A stretch of DNA of 64,000 nucleotides from CAWCTD01 sp963798455 (GTDB lineage: Bacteria; Acidobacteriota; Terriglobia; Bryobacterales; Bryobacteraceae). A program made the translations under genes and the position numbers. The notes under the pieces are model-generated. The model did not search any database, had not been told where the DNA came from, and was given only the letters and a program-made list of their open reading frames with translations. Positions 40,367-50,252 of this stretch are shown one piece after another (the first letter of the stretch is position 1; each line of letters begins with the position of its first letter). The stretch is taken from positions 4,154,001-4,218,000 of the forward strand of contig CAWCTD010000003.1 of assembly GCA_963798455.1 (NCBI GenBank), read 5' to 3'.

Positions 40367-40966
40367 GTGGCCCGTACCCGCTTGTTTCGCCGCTGGTGGA
40401 TTGTCCTAATTGTTGTCGTCGTGGCGGCCGTCCTGGCACACCCGCTGTGGATGGGGGCCCTGGGCTGGTATTTGGTGAAGGCGGAGGAACCTTCGAGGGC
40501 CGACATCGCGGTCGTGCTGGCGGGCGACGGCTACGGCAACCGGATCCTGAAGGCGGCCGATCTGGTGCGCCGCGGATTCACCACCAGGGTGCTGGTCAGC
40601 GGCCCGGACGGCATGTACGGCTACGACGAGGCTGAGCTGGCCATCTCTTTCGCGGTACATCACGGAAACCCTCAGTCGTGGTTCATTCCATTTCCGAACA
40701 AGACGCACTCCACGCGCGAGGAGGCCCAGGCGATCGTGCCGGAGCTTCGCGGACTCGGGGTGCGGCGGGTCCTCCTGGTGACCAGCAATTACCACACGCG
40801 GCGGGCAGGGGGGATCTACCGAGCGGAGGCTCCGGAACTGCAATTCCTCGTGGTCGCCGCGCCGGACGAGTTCTTTCGGCCCGGCGATTGGTGGCACACG
40901 CGCGAGGGCCAGAAGCGTTTTGTGCTGGAATGGATGAAGACCATCTCGGGATGGTTTGGAATCTGA
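40367..40966 (+). CDS. YdcF/ElyC/SanA-type DUF218 protein
   Basis: 199 residues, GTG start. One N-terminal membrane anchor (RWWIVLIVVVVAAVLAHPLW) is followed by the DUF218 domain (ADIAVVLAGDGYGNRILKAA, then TREEAQAIVPELRGLGVRRV, then VTSNYHTRRAG). Members act at the envelope, some in cell-wall precursor or vancomycin-related barrier functions. It lies between the PH-like protein gene and an ABC exporter gene in what looks like one operon. Confidence 0.82.
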   Translation: MARTRLFRRWWIVLIVVVVAAVLAHPLWMGALGWYLVKAEEPSRADIAVVLAGDGYGNRILKAADLVRRGFTTRVLVSGPDGMYGYDEAELAISFAVHHGNPQSWFIPFPNKTHSTREEAQAIVPELRGLGVRRVLLVTSNYHTRRAGGIYRAEAPELQFLVVAAPDEFFRPGDWWHTREGQKRFVLEWMKTISGWFGI

Positions 40967-40970
40967 GCCG

Positions 40971-42716
40971 ATGCGGGAGAACTTCCGAACCCTGTGGCCC
41001 TACCTGCGACGCTACCGCCACAGCCTGATGCTGGGCGGCGGTTCGCTGATCGTCAAGGACCTGATGACCGCGGCGCTCCCCATATTCATCGGCCGGGGCG
41101 TGGACTCCATGCACAAGGGGGCCTTTGACCTCCGGGCGGTGCTCTGGTTGTCGGCCGCCATCGTCGCCTTGTCGGCCCTGAAGGGGCTCTTCCAGTATTG
41201 GATGCGGATCATCCTGATCGGTGTCTCGAGGGACATCGAATACGACCTCCGCAATGACTTCTTCCGGCACCTGACGGACCTCTCCTGGGATTTCTACGGG
41301 CGGATTCGCACGGGCGACATCATGGCCCGCGCTACCAACGATTTGAATGCGGTGCGCATGATGGTCGGGCCTGGCGTCATGTACTCGGTGGAGACGGCCT
41401 TCACTCTGGCTTTCGTGGTCTCGATCATGCTGGTGATGGATTGGCGTCTGACGCTTCTGGCGTTGCTGCCGGCCCCGCTGATCAGCCTGGTCGTGAGTTA
41501 CTTCGGCCGCCTCATCCACGCGCGGTTCGATCGCATTCAGGCGATGTTCTCCGACATCAGCAGCCGGACACAGGAGAACATCGCCGGTGTTCGGGTCGTC
41601 CGCGCGTACGTGCAGGAGGACGCTGAACTGCTGCAGTTCGAAGGGCTCAACCGGAAATACGTCGGCGAAAACGTCCGGCTGGCGCGGCTGTCGGGCGCCT
41701 TCATGCCCTTACTCCAGTCGCTGATCGGGTTGACCCTGCTGATCGTGTTGTGGGTGGGGGGAATGCAACTCCTGGAGGGCCGCATCACCCTGGGCGAATT
41801 CGTGATGTTCAACACGTATCTGGTCATGCTGGTTTGGCCCATGATCGCCTTTGGCTGGGTGGTGAACCTTGCGCAGCGGGGCACGGCCTCGCTGGCCAGG
41901 ATCAACGCCATTCTCAAGGAGCGGCCCTCGGTCAGGGAACCCTCCGACGGGCCGGCCCCCTCGGAGCCCTTGCGGGGAGAGATAGAGTTCCGCGCGGTTA
42001 CCGTGGAACACCCGGCGGGAAAGGCCCTCGATGGGATCGATCTGAGAATCCCCGCGGGGACAACCGTGGCCATCGTCGGGCATACGGGCAGCGGAAAGAC
42101 GACCTTGGTCCAGCTCATCCCGCGTATCATGGATCCCACGGGGGGCAGCGTCCTGGTGGACGGGATCGACGCGCGCGACCATTCGCCCGCCGCTCTGCGC
42201 CGCCAGATCGGCTTCGTGCCGCAGGAGACCGTGCTGTTCAGTGCGACGCTGGCCGAGAACATCGCGTTCGGAGTGGAGCAGGCCCCTATCGAGGCTATCC
42301 GGCGAGCGGCGGAGCTGGCCGGGTTGGGCCCGGACATCGAATCCTTCCCCGCGGGCCTCGACACGGTGATCGGAGAGCGCGGCATTACGCTGTCCGGGGG
42401 GCAGAAGCAAAGGACCGCGATCGCCCGCGCCATCCTGCGCGAGCCCCGAATCCTCATCCTGGACGACGCGCTCGCCAGCGTGGACACCGTGACCGAGGAT
42501 CGGATCCTGAACGGGCTGGCAACCGTCATGCTGGGCCGAACCACGATCCTCATCTCGCATCGCGTTTCCACCGTGCGAAACGCGGACCGGATCTTCGTCG
42601 TGGAGAAGGGCAAGGTTGCGGAGGAAGGCACTCACTCCGAGCTGCTGGCCCAGGGCGGTTACTATGCCGACCTGTACCAGAAGCAGCTCCTGGAGGAGGA
42701 ACTGGAGGCGATCTGA
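40971..42716 (+). CDS. ABC exporter, fused membrane and ATPase domains
   Basis: 581 residues from the ATG at 40971; a TTG at 40956 is also in frame. Six membrane helices (residues 1 to about 310) precede the ATPase domain with Walker A GHTGSGKT, the signature LSGGQKQR and Walker B ILILDDALASVD. It belongs to the MsbA/MdlB-like half exporters and would act as a dimer. The cargo is not evident; lipids, lipid-linked sugars or drugs are usual. Confidence 0.92.
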   Translation: MRENFRTLWPYLRRYRHSLMLGGGSLIVKDLMTAALPIFIGRGVDSMHKGAFDLRAVLWLSAAIVALSALKGLFQYWMRIILIGVSRDIEYDLRNDFFRHLTDLSWDFYGRIRTGDIMARATNDLNAVRMMVGPGVMYSVETAFTLAFVVSIMLVMDWRLTLLALLPAPLISLVVSYFGRLIHARFDRIQAMFSDISSRTQENIAGVRVVRAYVQEDAELLQFEGLNRKYVGENVRLARLSGAFMPLLQSLIGLTLLIVLWVGGMQLLEGRITLGEFVMFNTYLVMLVWPMIAFGWVVNLAQRGTASLARINAILKERPSVREPSDGPAPSEPLRGEIEFRAVTVEHPAGKALDGIDLRIPAGTTVAIVGHTGSGKTTLVQLIPRIMDPTGGSVLVDGIDARDHSPAALRRQIGFVPQETVLFSATLAENIAFGVEQAPIEAIRRAAELAGLGPDIESFPAGLDTVIGERGITLSGGQKQRTAIARAILREPRILILDDALASVDTVTEDRILNGLATVMLGRTTILISHRVSTVRNADRIFVVEKGKVAEEGTHSELLAQGGYYADLYQKQLLEEELEAI

Positions 42717-42729
42717 CGCCCGTGTACCC

Positions 42730-44007
42730 ATGAAGCAGGCGATTCTGGTTCGAGGCGCGCGGCAACTTGTCACGTTGCGCGGGCCTTCAGGACCGAGGCG
42801 GGGAACGGCTCTTCGGGAACTCGGAATCATTCAGGACGGGGCCGTGTTGATTCGCGACGGCCGCATCCACGCGGTGGGTCAAGGCCACCGCGTGGAGAAC
42901 CTGGCCGAGGCTCGCGGCGCGCTGGAGATCAATGCGGCGGGCAAGGTCGTGCTGCCGGGCTTCGTGGACAGCCACACGCACCTGGTTTCGGGTCCGCCCC
43001 GTCTGGCCGACTACGAGATGCTGGCGTTGGCCGGAGACCATCAGGAGCTCGCGCGCGCGGGCGGGGGTGTGCGCGGCATCATCCAGGCGGTCCGCGCTAC
43101 CCCTTCGCGGACATTGGAAATTCAGGCCCGGGAACGCCTCGCGATGTTTGCCCGCCACGGCACCACGACGATCGAGGCCAAGACCGGCTATGGGCAGGAC
43201 AAAACCGGCGAGATGAAGACACTGCGGGTGCTGGCGAAACTGGCCCGCTCGCCGTTGGACGTGGTTCCCACCTATCTCGGGGCCCACACCGTGCCTCCCG
43301 AGTACGAGGGCAGGCCGCACGATTACATCGATTGGGTCGTTTCGGAGATGCTGCCGCTGGTCGGACGCCGGCGGCTGGCGCGCTATGCTGACGTCTGCTG
43401 TGGCCGGAACGGCTTCCCCATTGACGACGCCCGGCGCTACCTGAGAGCGGCTCGAAGTGTGGGTTTGGGTTTGAAAGTCCACGCCGACCAGTTCTCGCAC
43501 TACGGCAGCGTGCGCCTGGCTGTAGAGCTGGAGGCCGCCAGCGCCGATCACTTGCAGTTCGTGGACCAGGATGACATCGCGATTCTGGCGCAGTCGTCCA
43601 CCATCGCAACGCTGTTGCCCGGCTCGGCGTTCCATCTGGCTCTGGGCCGTTTCCCGCCGGCGCGGGCGCTGGTGGAGCAGGGAGCCGCTGTGGCGCTTGC
43701 CACGGCTTTCAACCCCGCGACAAGCCCCACCTGCAACATGCAGATGATTCTGTCGCTGGCTTGCACACAAATGCGGATGACGCCCGCGGAAGCCATCTCC
43801 GCCGCCACCATCAATGGCGCGCACGCTCTGGGCGCGGCGGACCGGGCCGGCTCGCTGGAGGCGGGCAAGTTCGCGGACCTCATCCTGCTCGATGCGTCCG
43901 ACTATCGTGAGATCCCTTACTACTTCGGCGTCAACCTGGTCTCCATGACCATGAAGAGAGGAGCCGTCCTCTACCGCCGGGGGGAGGTCCAGTGCGGGGA
44001 GAGCTAG
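42730..44007 (+). CDS. hutI: Imidazolonepropionase
   Basis: 425 residues. The amidohydrolase metal motif is in VLPGFVDSHTHLVSGPPR. The family signatures are GTTTIEAKTGYG, HADQFSHYGSVRLAVEL, DHLQFVDQDD, and the C-terminal ALATAFNPATSPTCNMQM. It hydrolyses imidazolonepropionate to formiminoglutamate in histidine breakdown. It overlaps the next gene by 16 bases, whose product acts on formiminoglutamate, so both belong to one pathway operon. Confidence 0.94.
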   Translation: MKQAILVRGARQLVTLRGPSGPRRGTALRELGIIQDGAVLIRDGRIHAVGQGHRVENLAEARGALEINAAGKVVLPGFVDSHTHLVSGPPRLADYEMLALAGDHQELARAGGGVRGIIQAVRATPSRTLEIQARERLAMFARHGTTTIEAKTGYGQDKTGEMKTLRVLAKLARSPLDVVPTYLGAHTVPPEYEGRPHDYIDWVVSEMLPLVGRRRLARYADVCCGRNGFPIDDARRYLRAARSVGLGLKVHADQFSHYGSVRLAVELEAASADHLQFVDQDDIAILAQSSTIATLLPGSAFHLALGRFPPARALVEQGAAVALATAFNPATSPTCNMQMILSLACTQMRMTPAEAISAATINGAHALGAADRAGSLEAGKFADLILLDASDYREIPYYFGVNLVSMTMKRGAVLYRRGEVQCGES

Positions 44008-44906
44008 TCGAATGCGTCCCGAATTTCTCCGAAGGCCGCGATCGGCGCAAAGTCGAGGCGATAGCAGCCGCCATGGGATCGGCCACCGGGGTGACGCTGC
44101 TGGACCGGGAACTCGATGCCGATCACAACCGCTCCGTGATCACTTTCGCCGGACCTGGTGAGGCCGTCGCCGAGGCTGCCGTGCGTGGCGTGGGCCAGGC
44201 AGTGGCGCTCATCGATCTGAGCCGTCACCAGGGCGTGCACCCCAGAATCGGCGCCGCCGATGTAGTGCCGTTCATTCCGCTCAAGGGGGTCACGCTCGAG
44301 GACTGCGTCCGGATCGCGAGGAGCGTGGGGGAGGAGATCTGGAGGCGCTTCGGCGTCCCGGTCTACTTCTATGAAGCGGCGGCGCTGCGGCGCGACCGCC
44401 GCAATCTGGCTGAGCTGCGTCGCGGGCAGTTTGAGGGCCTGCGGGAAGAAGTGCTATCCAATCCGGATCGCCGGCCCGACCTGGGAGACGCGCGTCTCCA
44501 TCCCACGGCCGGGGCCACCGCCGTCGGCGCCCGCGGCTTCCTGATCGCCTACAACATCAACCTCGCCACTGCGGATGTCGAAATTGCGCAACAAATCGCC
44601 AGGAAGATCCGCCACTCCTCGGGCGGGTTCCCTCACGTCAAGGCCATGGGCGTGTTGCTCGGCTCGCGGGGGCTGGCCCAGGTCTCGATGAACCTCACCC
44701 ACTTCGAGCAAATCCCCATGGACTGCGTCTTCGAGGCGGTCGAAAGCGAGGCCGCGCGGCGTGGCGTGAAGGTCGCTTCCAGCGAGATCGTCGGGCTAGT
44801 GCCAAAAAAGGCCTTCGACATGGCGCCGGAGTTCTACCGCCGCGCCGCCAACTTTCATCGCGGCATCATCCTGGAAAACCGGCTCAAGGCGCTAGAATCG
44901 AAATAG
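43992..44906 (+). CDS. Glutamate formimidoyltransferase
   Basis: 304 residues, GTG start inside the end of hutI. It matches the N-terminal transferase domains of FTCD: LVECVPNFSEGRDRRKVEAI, GVHPRIGAADVVPFIPLKGV, and ARGFLIAYNINLATADVEIA. The cyclodeaminase half found in some bifunctional enzymes is absent, so formimino-tetrahydrofolate must be processed by another protein. Its stop overlaps the lipA start. Confidence 0.92.
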   Translation: MRGELVECVPNFSEGRDRRKVEAIAAAMGSATGVTLLDRELDADHNRSVITFAGPGEAVAEAAVRGVGQAVALIDLSRHQGVHPRIGAADVVPFIPLKGVTLEDCVRIARSVGEEIWRRFGVPVYFYEAAALRRDRRNLAELRRGQFEGLREEVLSNPDRRPDLGDARLHPTAGATAVGARGFLIAYNINLATADVEIAQQIARKIRHSSGGFPHVKAMGVLLGSRGLAQVSMNLTHFEQIPMDCVFEAVESEAARRGVKVASSEIVGLVPKKAFDMAPEFYRRAANFHRGIILENRLKALESK

Positions 44907-45778
44907 TGCTGGTCAGTATCGCTTCCAAACCCGTGCGCCCTAGTTGGCTCCGTGCCCCCGCTCCCGTGGGCGAGGGCTATCGTGACGTGAAGTCGCTCAT
45001 CGACTCGCTCCGGCTCCACACCGTCTGCGAGAGCGCCGCATGTCCCAACGCCGGGGAGTGCTGGAACCAAGGCACCGCCACCTTCATGATCCTGGGCAAT
45101 GTATGCACGCGGCGCTGCGGGTTCTGCGCCGTCGCGAAAGGCGCTCCGCTCCCGCTGGATTACGACGAGCCGAGGCGAGTGGCGGAGGCGGCGGCCGCGC
45201 TCGGCCTCCGCTACGCCGTCGTCACCAGCGTGAATCGGGACGATCGCAAGGACGGAGGCGCCGAAATCTTCGCGCTGACCATCCGCGCCATCCGCGGGCT
45301 GGTTCCCGGATGCAAGGTGGAAGTGCTCATCCCCGACTTCCAGGGATCGCACGCGGCCATGGACGTGGTGCTCGACGCCGCGCCGGACGTGCTCAACCAC
45401 AACCTCGAGACCGTCTCGCGGCTGTACCGGCAGGTGCGCCTGGGCGCGCGCTACGAGCGGTCACTCGAAATCCTGGCCTATTCCAGGGCGTCGCGGCCGG
45501 GCATTCCGACGAAGTCGGGTCTGATGGCCGGCCTGGGAGAAACCATGGACGAGGTCCTCCAGGCAATGCGCGACCTGCGCGCGCACCAGGTGAACATTCT
45601 CACCATCGGGCAATACCTGCGGCCGACCCCAAAACACCTGCCCATCGTCCGTTACGTCACGCCGGGTGAGTTCCAGGAACTTCGCGACGCCGGCCTCGAG
45701 ATGGGCTTCACCCACGTCGAATCCGGCCCCCTGGTCCGCAGCTCCTACCACGCCGCCCAGGCGGCATCGCAATCGTAA
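44906..45778 (+). CDS. lipA: Lipoyl synthase
   Basis: 290 residues. The auxiliary cluster cysteines (CESAACPNAGECWN) and the radical-SAM motif (CTRRCGFCAVAKG) are both present, followed by VTSVNRDDRKDGGAEIFA and TKSGLMAGLGETMDEV. It inserts two sulfurs into octanoyl groups on lipoyl domains. The GTG start overlaps the previous stop. No lipB is visible in the window. Confidence 0.95.
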   Translation: MLVSIASKPVRPSWLRAPAPVGEGYRDVKSLIDSLRLHTVCESAACPNAGECWNQGTATFMILGNVCTRRCGFCAVAKGAPLPLDYDEPRRVAEAAAALGLRYAVVTSVNRDDRKDGGAEIFALTIRAIRGLVPGCKVEVLIPDFQGSHAAMDVVLDAAPDVLNHNLETVSRLYRQVRLGARYERSLEILAYSRASRPGIPTKSGLMAGLGETMDEVLQAMRDLRAHQVNILTIGQYLRPTPKHLPIVRYVTPGEFQELRDAGLEMGFTHVESGPLVRSSYHAAQAASQS

Positions 45779-45834
45779 ACGCCCCGGTGGCGTTTGACGG
45801 GCGTTCGCAAATTGACGAACATCAGAGAGGTGGC

Positions 45835-46179
45835 ATGGCTGGCAAGCGGAAGCTCGAGTCGGAAGCGTTGCAGTATACTTATGACCACTTTATAGCCGGA
45901 AAACCGGAACAGGAGGAGGCTTACGAGCAGGCGCTCTTCGATACCGAGGTGGCGTCGTTGATCTTCAGCCTGCGGACCGAGGCGGGGCTCAGCCAGCGCG
46001 CCCTGGCAAAGAAAGTGGGCACCACCGCCTCCGTCATCTGCCGTCTGGAGGACGCTGACTACGAAGGTCACTCGCTCGCCATGCTGCGGCGCGTCGCCGC
46101 CGCGCTCGGCAAACGCGTCCAGATCCGCTTTGTCCCCGCCTCGAAACCAAAGCCCCCAAGGCCACGAAGGGCGGCGTGA
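45835..46179 (+). CDS. XRE-family HTH regulator, antitoxin-like
   Basis: 114 residues from an ATG with AGAGAGGTGG upstream. An HTH_XRE domain lies at residues about 45-95 (FSLRTEAGLSQRALAKKVGT, then VICRLEDADYEGHSLAMLRR). The build resembles HigA-like antitoxins, but no toxin gene is adjacent; the N-terminal extension is acidic. It may be an orphan antitoxin or a simple regulator. Confidence 0.72.
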   Translation: MAGKRKLESEALQYTYDHFIAGKPEQEEAYEQALFDTEVASLIFSLRTEAGLSQRALAKKVGTTASVICRLEDADYEGHSLAMLRRVAAALGKRVQIRFVPASKPKPPRPRRAA

Positions 46180-46454
46180 CGCGACCCGGACGGGACGCCG
46201 GGCATGAGTCCTCATCGCGTGAATCGCTACACGCCCGACTCGGTCACTCCGGCTTCCGGCCCGTCTGCACTCAACGCTCAAGCACTTGCGCCGGTTCGGT
46301 CCTCCCCAGGCTGCCGCCTTCCAGTACCATAGAAAGGGTAAGCCACGCGCCCGCCGGTCGCTGGCACGCGCCGCACACAAAAATGGCCAAACGGACCCAA
46401 TTTCGCGTAACGTCTTTACAATCAACGCGATAAGCTCGCTACAATGGCTACGAG
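46180..46454. other. Intergenic region with a probable tyrS promoter
   Basis: 275 bases without a recognised gene. Near the end, TTTACA (46415-46420) and TACAAT (46440-46445) may serve as promoter boxes, with a rather long 19-base spacer. The tyrS GTG at 46455 is only 9 bases after the -10 box, so the leader is very short or absent. No T-box features were recognised. Confidence 0.5.
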
Positions 46455-47663
46455 GTGACCTTGATCCCCGTTGACGAACAGATCACGTACTTGAGGAAAG
46501 GCTTCGTGGAGGTCATCCGCGAGGAGGAGCTCCGGGAGCGGATTGCGACTGGCCGGCCGCTCAAGGTCAAGGTGGGTTTCGATCCCACCGCCCCCGACCT
46601 GCATCTCGGCCACACCGTGCTCCTCCGCAAGATGAAGCACTTCGAGGACATGGGCCACAAGGTCATCTTCGTCATGGGCGATGGCACGGCCCGCATCGGC
46701 GATCCCACCGGCCGCAATATCACCCGGCCCCCGCTGACGCAGGAGGAGATCCTGGAGAACGCGGCCACCTACAAGGTCCAGGTCTTCAAAATCCTCGACC
46801 CTGGGAAGACCGAGATCCGGTTCAACAGCGAGTGGCTCGACGCACTCGGCTTCGAGAACATGGTCCGCCTGTGCGCCAAGTACACCGTGGCGCGCCTGCT
46901 GGAACGCGACGATTTCGCCAAGCGTTACAAGGATGGCACCCCCATCTCCGTCCACGAGTTGCTCTATCCTCTGGCGCAGGCTTACGACTCGGTGGCCCTC
47001 CATTGCGACGTGGAGCTTGGCGGCAGCGACCAGAAGTTCAATCTGCTCGTCGGCCGGGAGATCCAGCGGGACTATGGCCAGCTTCCCCAGATCATCGGCA
47101 CCACCCCGCTGCTGGAAGGCACGGATGGCGTCAACAAGATGTCGAAGTCGCTGGGCAACTACATCGGCATCACCGAGCCGCCGGAGGAGATGTTCGCCAA
47201 GGTCATGTCGATCAGCGATGAGCTGATGTTCCGGTACTACGAGTTGCTGACGGACGTGAGCCTGACCGAGATTGGCCGGATGCGCTTGAAGATAGAGCGC
47301 GGGGACCTGCACCCGATGCAGGCCAAGATGGACCTGGCGCGCTCGATCGTGCGCGATTTTCATTCCGCCGCCGACGCCGACCGGGCCGCCGGCGAGTTCA
47401 ACCGGGTGGTACGCCAGGGAGAGACTCCCGCCGGCATTCAGACCTCGCCCCTGCCCGAGGGGGTGCGGCACTCGAGCGGGATCCGCATCGACAAGTTGCT
47501 GGCCAGGGTGGGCCTGGCCGAATCCGTCAGCGACGCCACCCGCAAGGTGAAGGCGGGCGCCGTGTCCGTGAACGGCAGCAAGGTCTCCGAACTGGTGCTC
47601 CCGGAACCCGCCGGCGAGTGGATCATTCAGGTAGGAAAGAACTGGCATCGCATCGTTCCCTAG
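46455..47663 (+). CDS. tyrS: Tyrosyl-tRNA synthetase
   Basis: 402 residues. The HIGH-like motif is in FDPTAPDLHLGHTVLL, KMSKS is intact (GVNKMSKSLGNY), and a C-terminal S4 domain (IRIDKLLARVGLAESVSDAT) binds the tRNA. It is the longer TyrZ-like form. Start GTG at 46455, giving MTLIPVDEQ. It is followed closely by folP. Confidence 0.95.
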   Translation: MTLIPVDEQITYLRKGFVEVIREEELRERIATGRPLKVKVGFDPTAPDLHLGHTVLLRKMKHFEDMGHKVIFVMGDGTARIGDPTGRNITRPPLTQEEILENAATYKVQVFKILDPGKTEIRFNSEWLDALGFENMVRLCAKYTVARLLERDDFAKRYKDGTPISVHELLYPLAQAYDSVALHCDVELGGSDQKFNLLVGREIQRDYGQLPQIIGTTPLLEGTDGVNKMSKSLGNYIGITEPPEEMFAKVMSISDELMFRYYELLTDVSLTEIGRMRLKIERGDLHPMQAKMDLARSIVRDFHSAADADRAAGEFNRVVRQGETPAGIQTSPLPEGVRHSSGIRIDKLLARVGLAESVSDATRKVKAGAVSVNGSKVSELVLPEPAGEWIIQVGKNWHRIVP

Positions 47664-47679
47664 CCAGAGCAGGTTTCGC

Positions 47680-48528
47680 ATGATACGAAAACGCTTCGAG
47701 TGGAAGTTGAAGAGCCGCGAGATCCAGCTCGGCGAGCACACGCTGGTCGTCGGCGTGCTCAACGTGACGCCGGACTCCTTCTCCGACGGAGCCAAGTACC
47801 TGGACCCGGACCGGGCGTACGCGCGGGCCATCGAGATAGAGGAGCAAGGCGCCGACATTGTCGATATCGGCGCCGAATCGACGCGGCCGGGTTCGAGCCG
47901 GATCTCCGAAGAGGAGGAGTTGCGGCGGCTGATCCCGGTGCTGAAGCGGCTCCGGGGCAAACTGTCCATCCCGGTCTCGGTGGACACCTGCAAGTCCGCC
48001 GTGGCCGAGCGCGCGCTGGAGCTGGGCGCGGAGATCATCAACGATCCGAGCGGGCTGACCTTTGACCCGCAGTTGGCGCCGGCCGTGGCCCGGTATAATG
48101 CGGGGCTGATCGTCAACCATATGCGGGGCGCCCCGGAGACCTGGGCCAAGCTGCCGCCCCTGCCGGATGTCATGGGGACAATCGTCCACGACTTGGACGC
48201 CTCGGCCCACCGCGCCCGCGGAGCCGGCGTTGACCGCTCGCGCGTCGTGATTGATCCCGGGCTGGGATTTGGGAAGCGCAAGGAACAGAACTCGGAAATC
48301 CTGGCCAGACTCGCGGAACTGGCGAGGCTCGACTACCCGATTCTGGTGGGTCCGTCGAGGAAGTCCTTCCTGAAACAGGACACGGAAATGGGGACTGCGT
48401 TTGCCACGGCCGGCGCCGTGGCCGCCGCGGTTCTGGCCGGGGCACACCTCGTGCGGGTACACGACGTGCTGGACATGAAGGTGGTCGTAGGCGTGGCCGA
48501 CGCGGTACTGAACGCCAAAGGCGACTGA
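47680..48528 (+). CDS. folP: Dihydropteroate synthase
   Basis: 282 residues. Pterin-binding family motifs are VVGVLNVTPDSFSDG, IGAESTRPGSSRISEEEE, INDPSGLTFDP and VVIDPGLGFGKRKEQN. It joins p-aminobenzoate to the pterin diphosphate in folate synthesis and is the sulfonamide target. The ATG at 47680 is 16 bases after tyrS. It is convergent with mutM (1-base gap between the two stops). Confidence 0.94.
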   Translation: MIRKRFEWKLKSREIQLGEHTLVVGVLNVTPDSFSDGAKYLDPDRAYARAIEIEEQGADIVDIGAESTRPGSSRISEEEELRRLIPVLKRLRGKLSIPVSVDTCKSAVAERALELGAEIINDPSGLTFDPQLAPAVARYNAGLIVNHMRGAPETWAKLPPLPDVMGTIVHDLDASAHRARGAGVDRSRVVIDPGLGFGKRKEQNSEILARLAELARLDYPILVGPSRKSFLKQDTEMGTAFATAGAVAAAVLAGAHLVRVHDVLDMKVVVGVADAVLNAKGD

Positions 48529-48529
48529 G

Positions 48530-49300
48530 TCAGCGGCGCTGGCAGCGCGGGCAGAAGTGTGTGCCTCTCTGCGACACCAGGATCCGGCGGATCGGAGCGC
48601 CGCAAACCACGCAGGGCTCGCCGGTTCGCTGGTAGACCCGATGCTGCAACTGGAACCACCCCTGGCGGCCGTCGGCGTCGACGTAGTCCGAGATGGAGGA
48701 ACCGCCCGTGGCCACGGCCTCCGACAGCACCTCTACGATGGCTGAGTGCAGGCGCAGCGCGCGCTGCCTCGTCAGCCGCGCGGCCATCGCCAAGGGATGG
48801 ATGCCGGCGCGGAACAACGCCTCATCGGTGTAGATGTTCCCCAACCCGCGCAGAAAGGACTGGTTGAGCAGCAGCGGTTTGAGTCTGGCCTTGCGCGCGC
48901 GCAGGCGTCGGAGGAATTCCTCGGCGGTGACCGCCAGAGCGTCCGGACCCAGCTTCCCGGGTTCCCGGCGCAGCCAGCGTACCGAGCCGAACTGCCGCAC
49001 GTCGTCGAACCAGATCGTCCCGTGATCCAGCACGAGAACGGCCCGGGTGTAGGGCCCCTCTTGGCTTGAGGCCAGCAGCTTGCCCGTCATCCCCAGGTGG
49101 ATGGCGAGCAAACCCTCGTCGAGCTCAAGAAGGATGAATTTCCCATAGCGGCGAACGGCGTGAACCGTCTGTCCGTTGGCCTTGCGCACCGACCGGGCCC
49201 ATGACTTGCGCGTCAGACAGCGCACCTCGAGGAGCCGGCGGCCGACCAGCCGGGGGGCTACGGTTCGAACCACGGTTTCCACTTCAGGAAGCTCGGGCAC
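48530..49300 (-). CDS. mutM: Formamidopyrimidine-DNA glycosylase
   Basis: 256 residues. The start is the GTG at 49300, giving (M)PELPEVETVVR, because the catalytic proline must follow the initiator. The lysine loop (LLAIHLGMTGKLLAS) and the C-terminal zinc finger (CVVCGAPIRRILVSQRGTHF, then CPRCQRR) are intact. It removes 8-oxoguanine and related lesions from DNA. The frame is open far upstream, but the conserved N-terminus fixes the start. Confidence 0.95.
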   Translation of the reverse strand: MPELPEVETVVRTVAPRLVGRRLLEVRCLTRKSWARSVRKANGQTVHAVRRYGKFILLELDEGLLAIHLGMTGKLLASSQEGPYTRAVLVLDHGTIWFDDVRQFGSVRWLRREPGKLGPDALAVTAEEFLRRLRARKARLKPLLLNQSFLRGLGNIYTDEALFRAGIHPLAMAARLTRQRALRLHSAIVEVLSEAVATGGSSISDYVDADGRQGWFQLQHRVYQRTGEPCVVCGAPIRRILVSQRGTHFCPRCQRR

Positions 49301-49355
49301 GATGTCAGGAGACCTTCTACTGATTGTCGCCGATGCTGATAGAGTGAATCGAGAC

Positions 49356-50237
49356 ATGCTGCGAGCTTGGCTGGCCTTGGCTCTTGCCGCGGCGGCCTGG
49401 GGGCAGGCCGTCCCCGGGGCCTCCGTCGAAACAGAGGAAAGACTCGTTGGCCCGTTCGCCATCGGCGAGCGCAGTTTCCAGGTGACTCTCGCCATTACGA
49501 AGCTCGCCCGCGCGGAAACCGTCTCGAGCGTGCAGATCAAAGACGCGGAGGGAACGGTGTGCTTCGAGAAGAAGCTCCCTTATCAAATCGACGCCGGCCG
49601 CTTTTTTGAGACGACGACGGTACAGGCGGAACTCCTCCGCGGAAAGGGCGGCTCCGGTCTGCTGCTCACGTACGCGGTGGATCCATCTACGCCGTTAGGG
49701 GGGAGGTCCTGGCAGGTGCTTGGCGTGGTGGATGGGAAGCTTGTGCCGCTCAGCCCTCCGGTGACGACGGAAGGAGAGCTCCTGGGCCAGTCGCCTGGCA
49801 CCGCGATGGATGCTTCCCGGGATGAAGCGCTTCGGGTGGATGTCCTCAACTTCCGGATCTGGACGGGCAACTTCTTTGTTATCGTGCCGCTCGAGGTCAA
49901 CTGGGAGGTCGGATACGTGCGTCCGGCCTACCGCCTGGTGGAGAAGTGCCGTATGCTCGTCGAAGGCCAAAGGAAGCCGGCGGAGAGCGAAGCCGCCGTC
50001 CAGCTCTTCCCGGAATCGGACGAGACGGTGGGCGCTCCCATACAGGTGGTGGTCAAGAAGAATTCCGCTGTGGAGTTACTGTGGGCTGAGGGGCGCATCG
50101 TGTGGGAGGAATCCGAGGACCGCGTGCAATTGAGCACCTTTGAGGAGACTTGGCTCAAGGTGCGCATTGACGGCAAGGAAGGCTATATCCATACGACCGA
50201 GGACTTCAGGACGATCGGCCTGCCCGACGCCGGGTGA
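49356..50237 (+). CDS. Exported protein with C-terminal SH3-like domain
   Basis: 293 residues from the ATG at 49356, chosen because it opens a signal peptide (MLRAWLALALAAAAWGQA); an upstream frame lacks one. The mature part is beta-rich, and the last 70 residues resemble a bacterial SH3 domain (ETWLKVRIDGKEGYIHTTED). A periplasmic or outer-surface role is inferred. It lies between mutM and the polysaccharide locus. Confidence 0.72.
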   Translation: MLRAWLALALAAAAWGQAVPGASVETEERLVGPFAIGERSFQVTLAITKLARAETVSSVQIKDAEGTVCFEKKLPYQIDAGRFFETTTVQAELLRGKGGSGLLLTYAVDPSTPLGGRSWQVLGVVDGKLVPLSPPVTTEGELLGQSPGTAMDASRDEALRVDVLNFRIWTGNFFVIVPLEVNWEVGYVRPAYRLVEKCRMLVEGQRKPAESEAAVQLFPESDETVGAPIQVVVKKNSAVELLWAEGRIVWEESEDRVQLSTFEETWLKVRIDGKEGYIHTTEDFRTIGLPDAG

Positions 50238-50252
50238 GGCGGCAGAGCCCGC

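Noticed and set aside
46180..46454. T-box riboswitch before tyrS
   Set aside because: No specifier loop or conserved T-box sequence was found, and the likely promoter leaves almost no leader.
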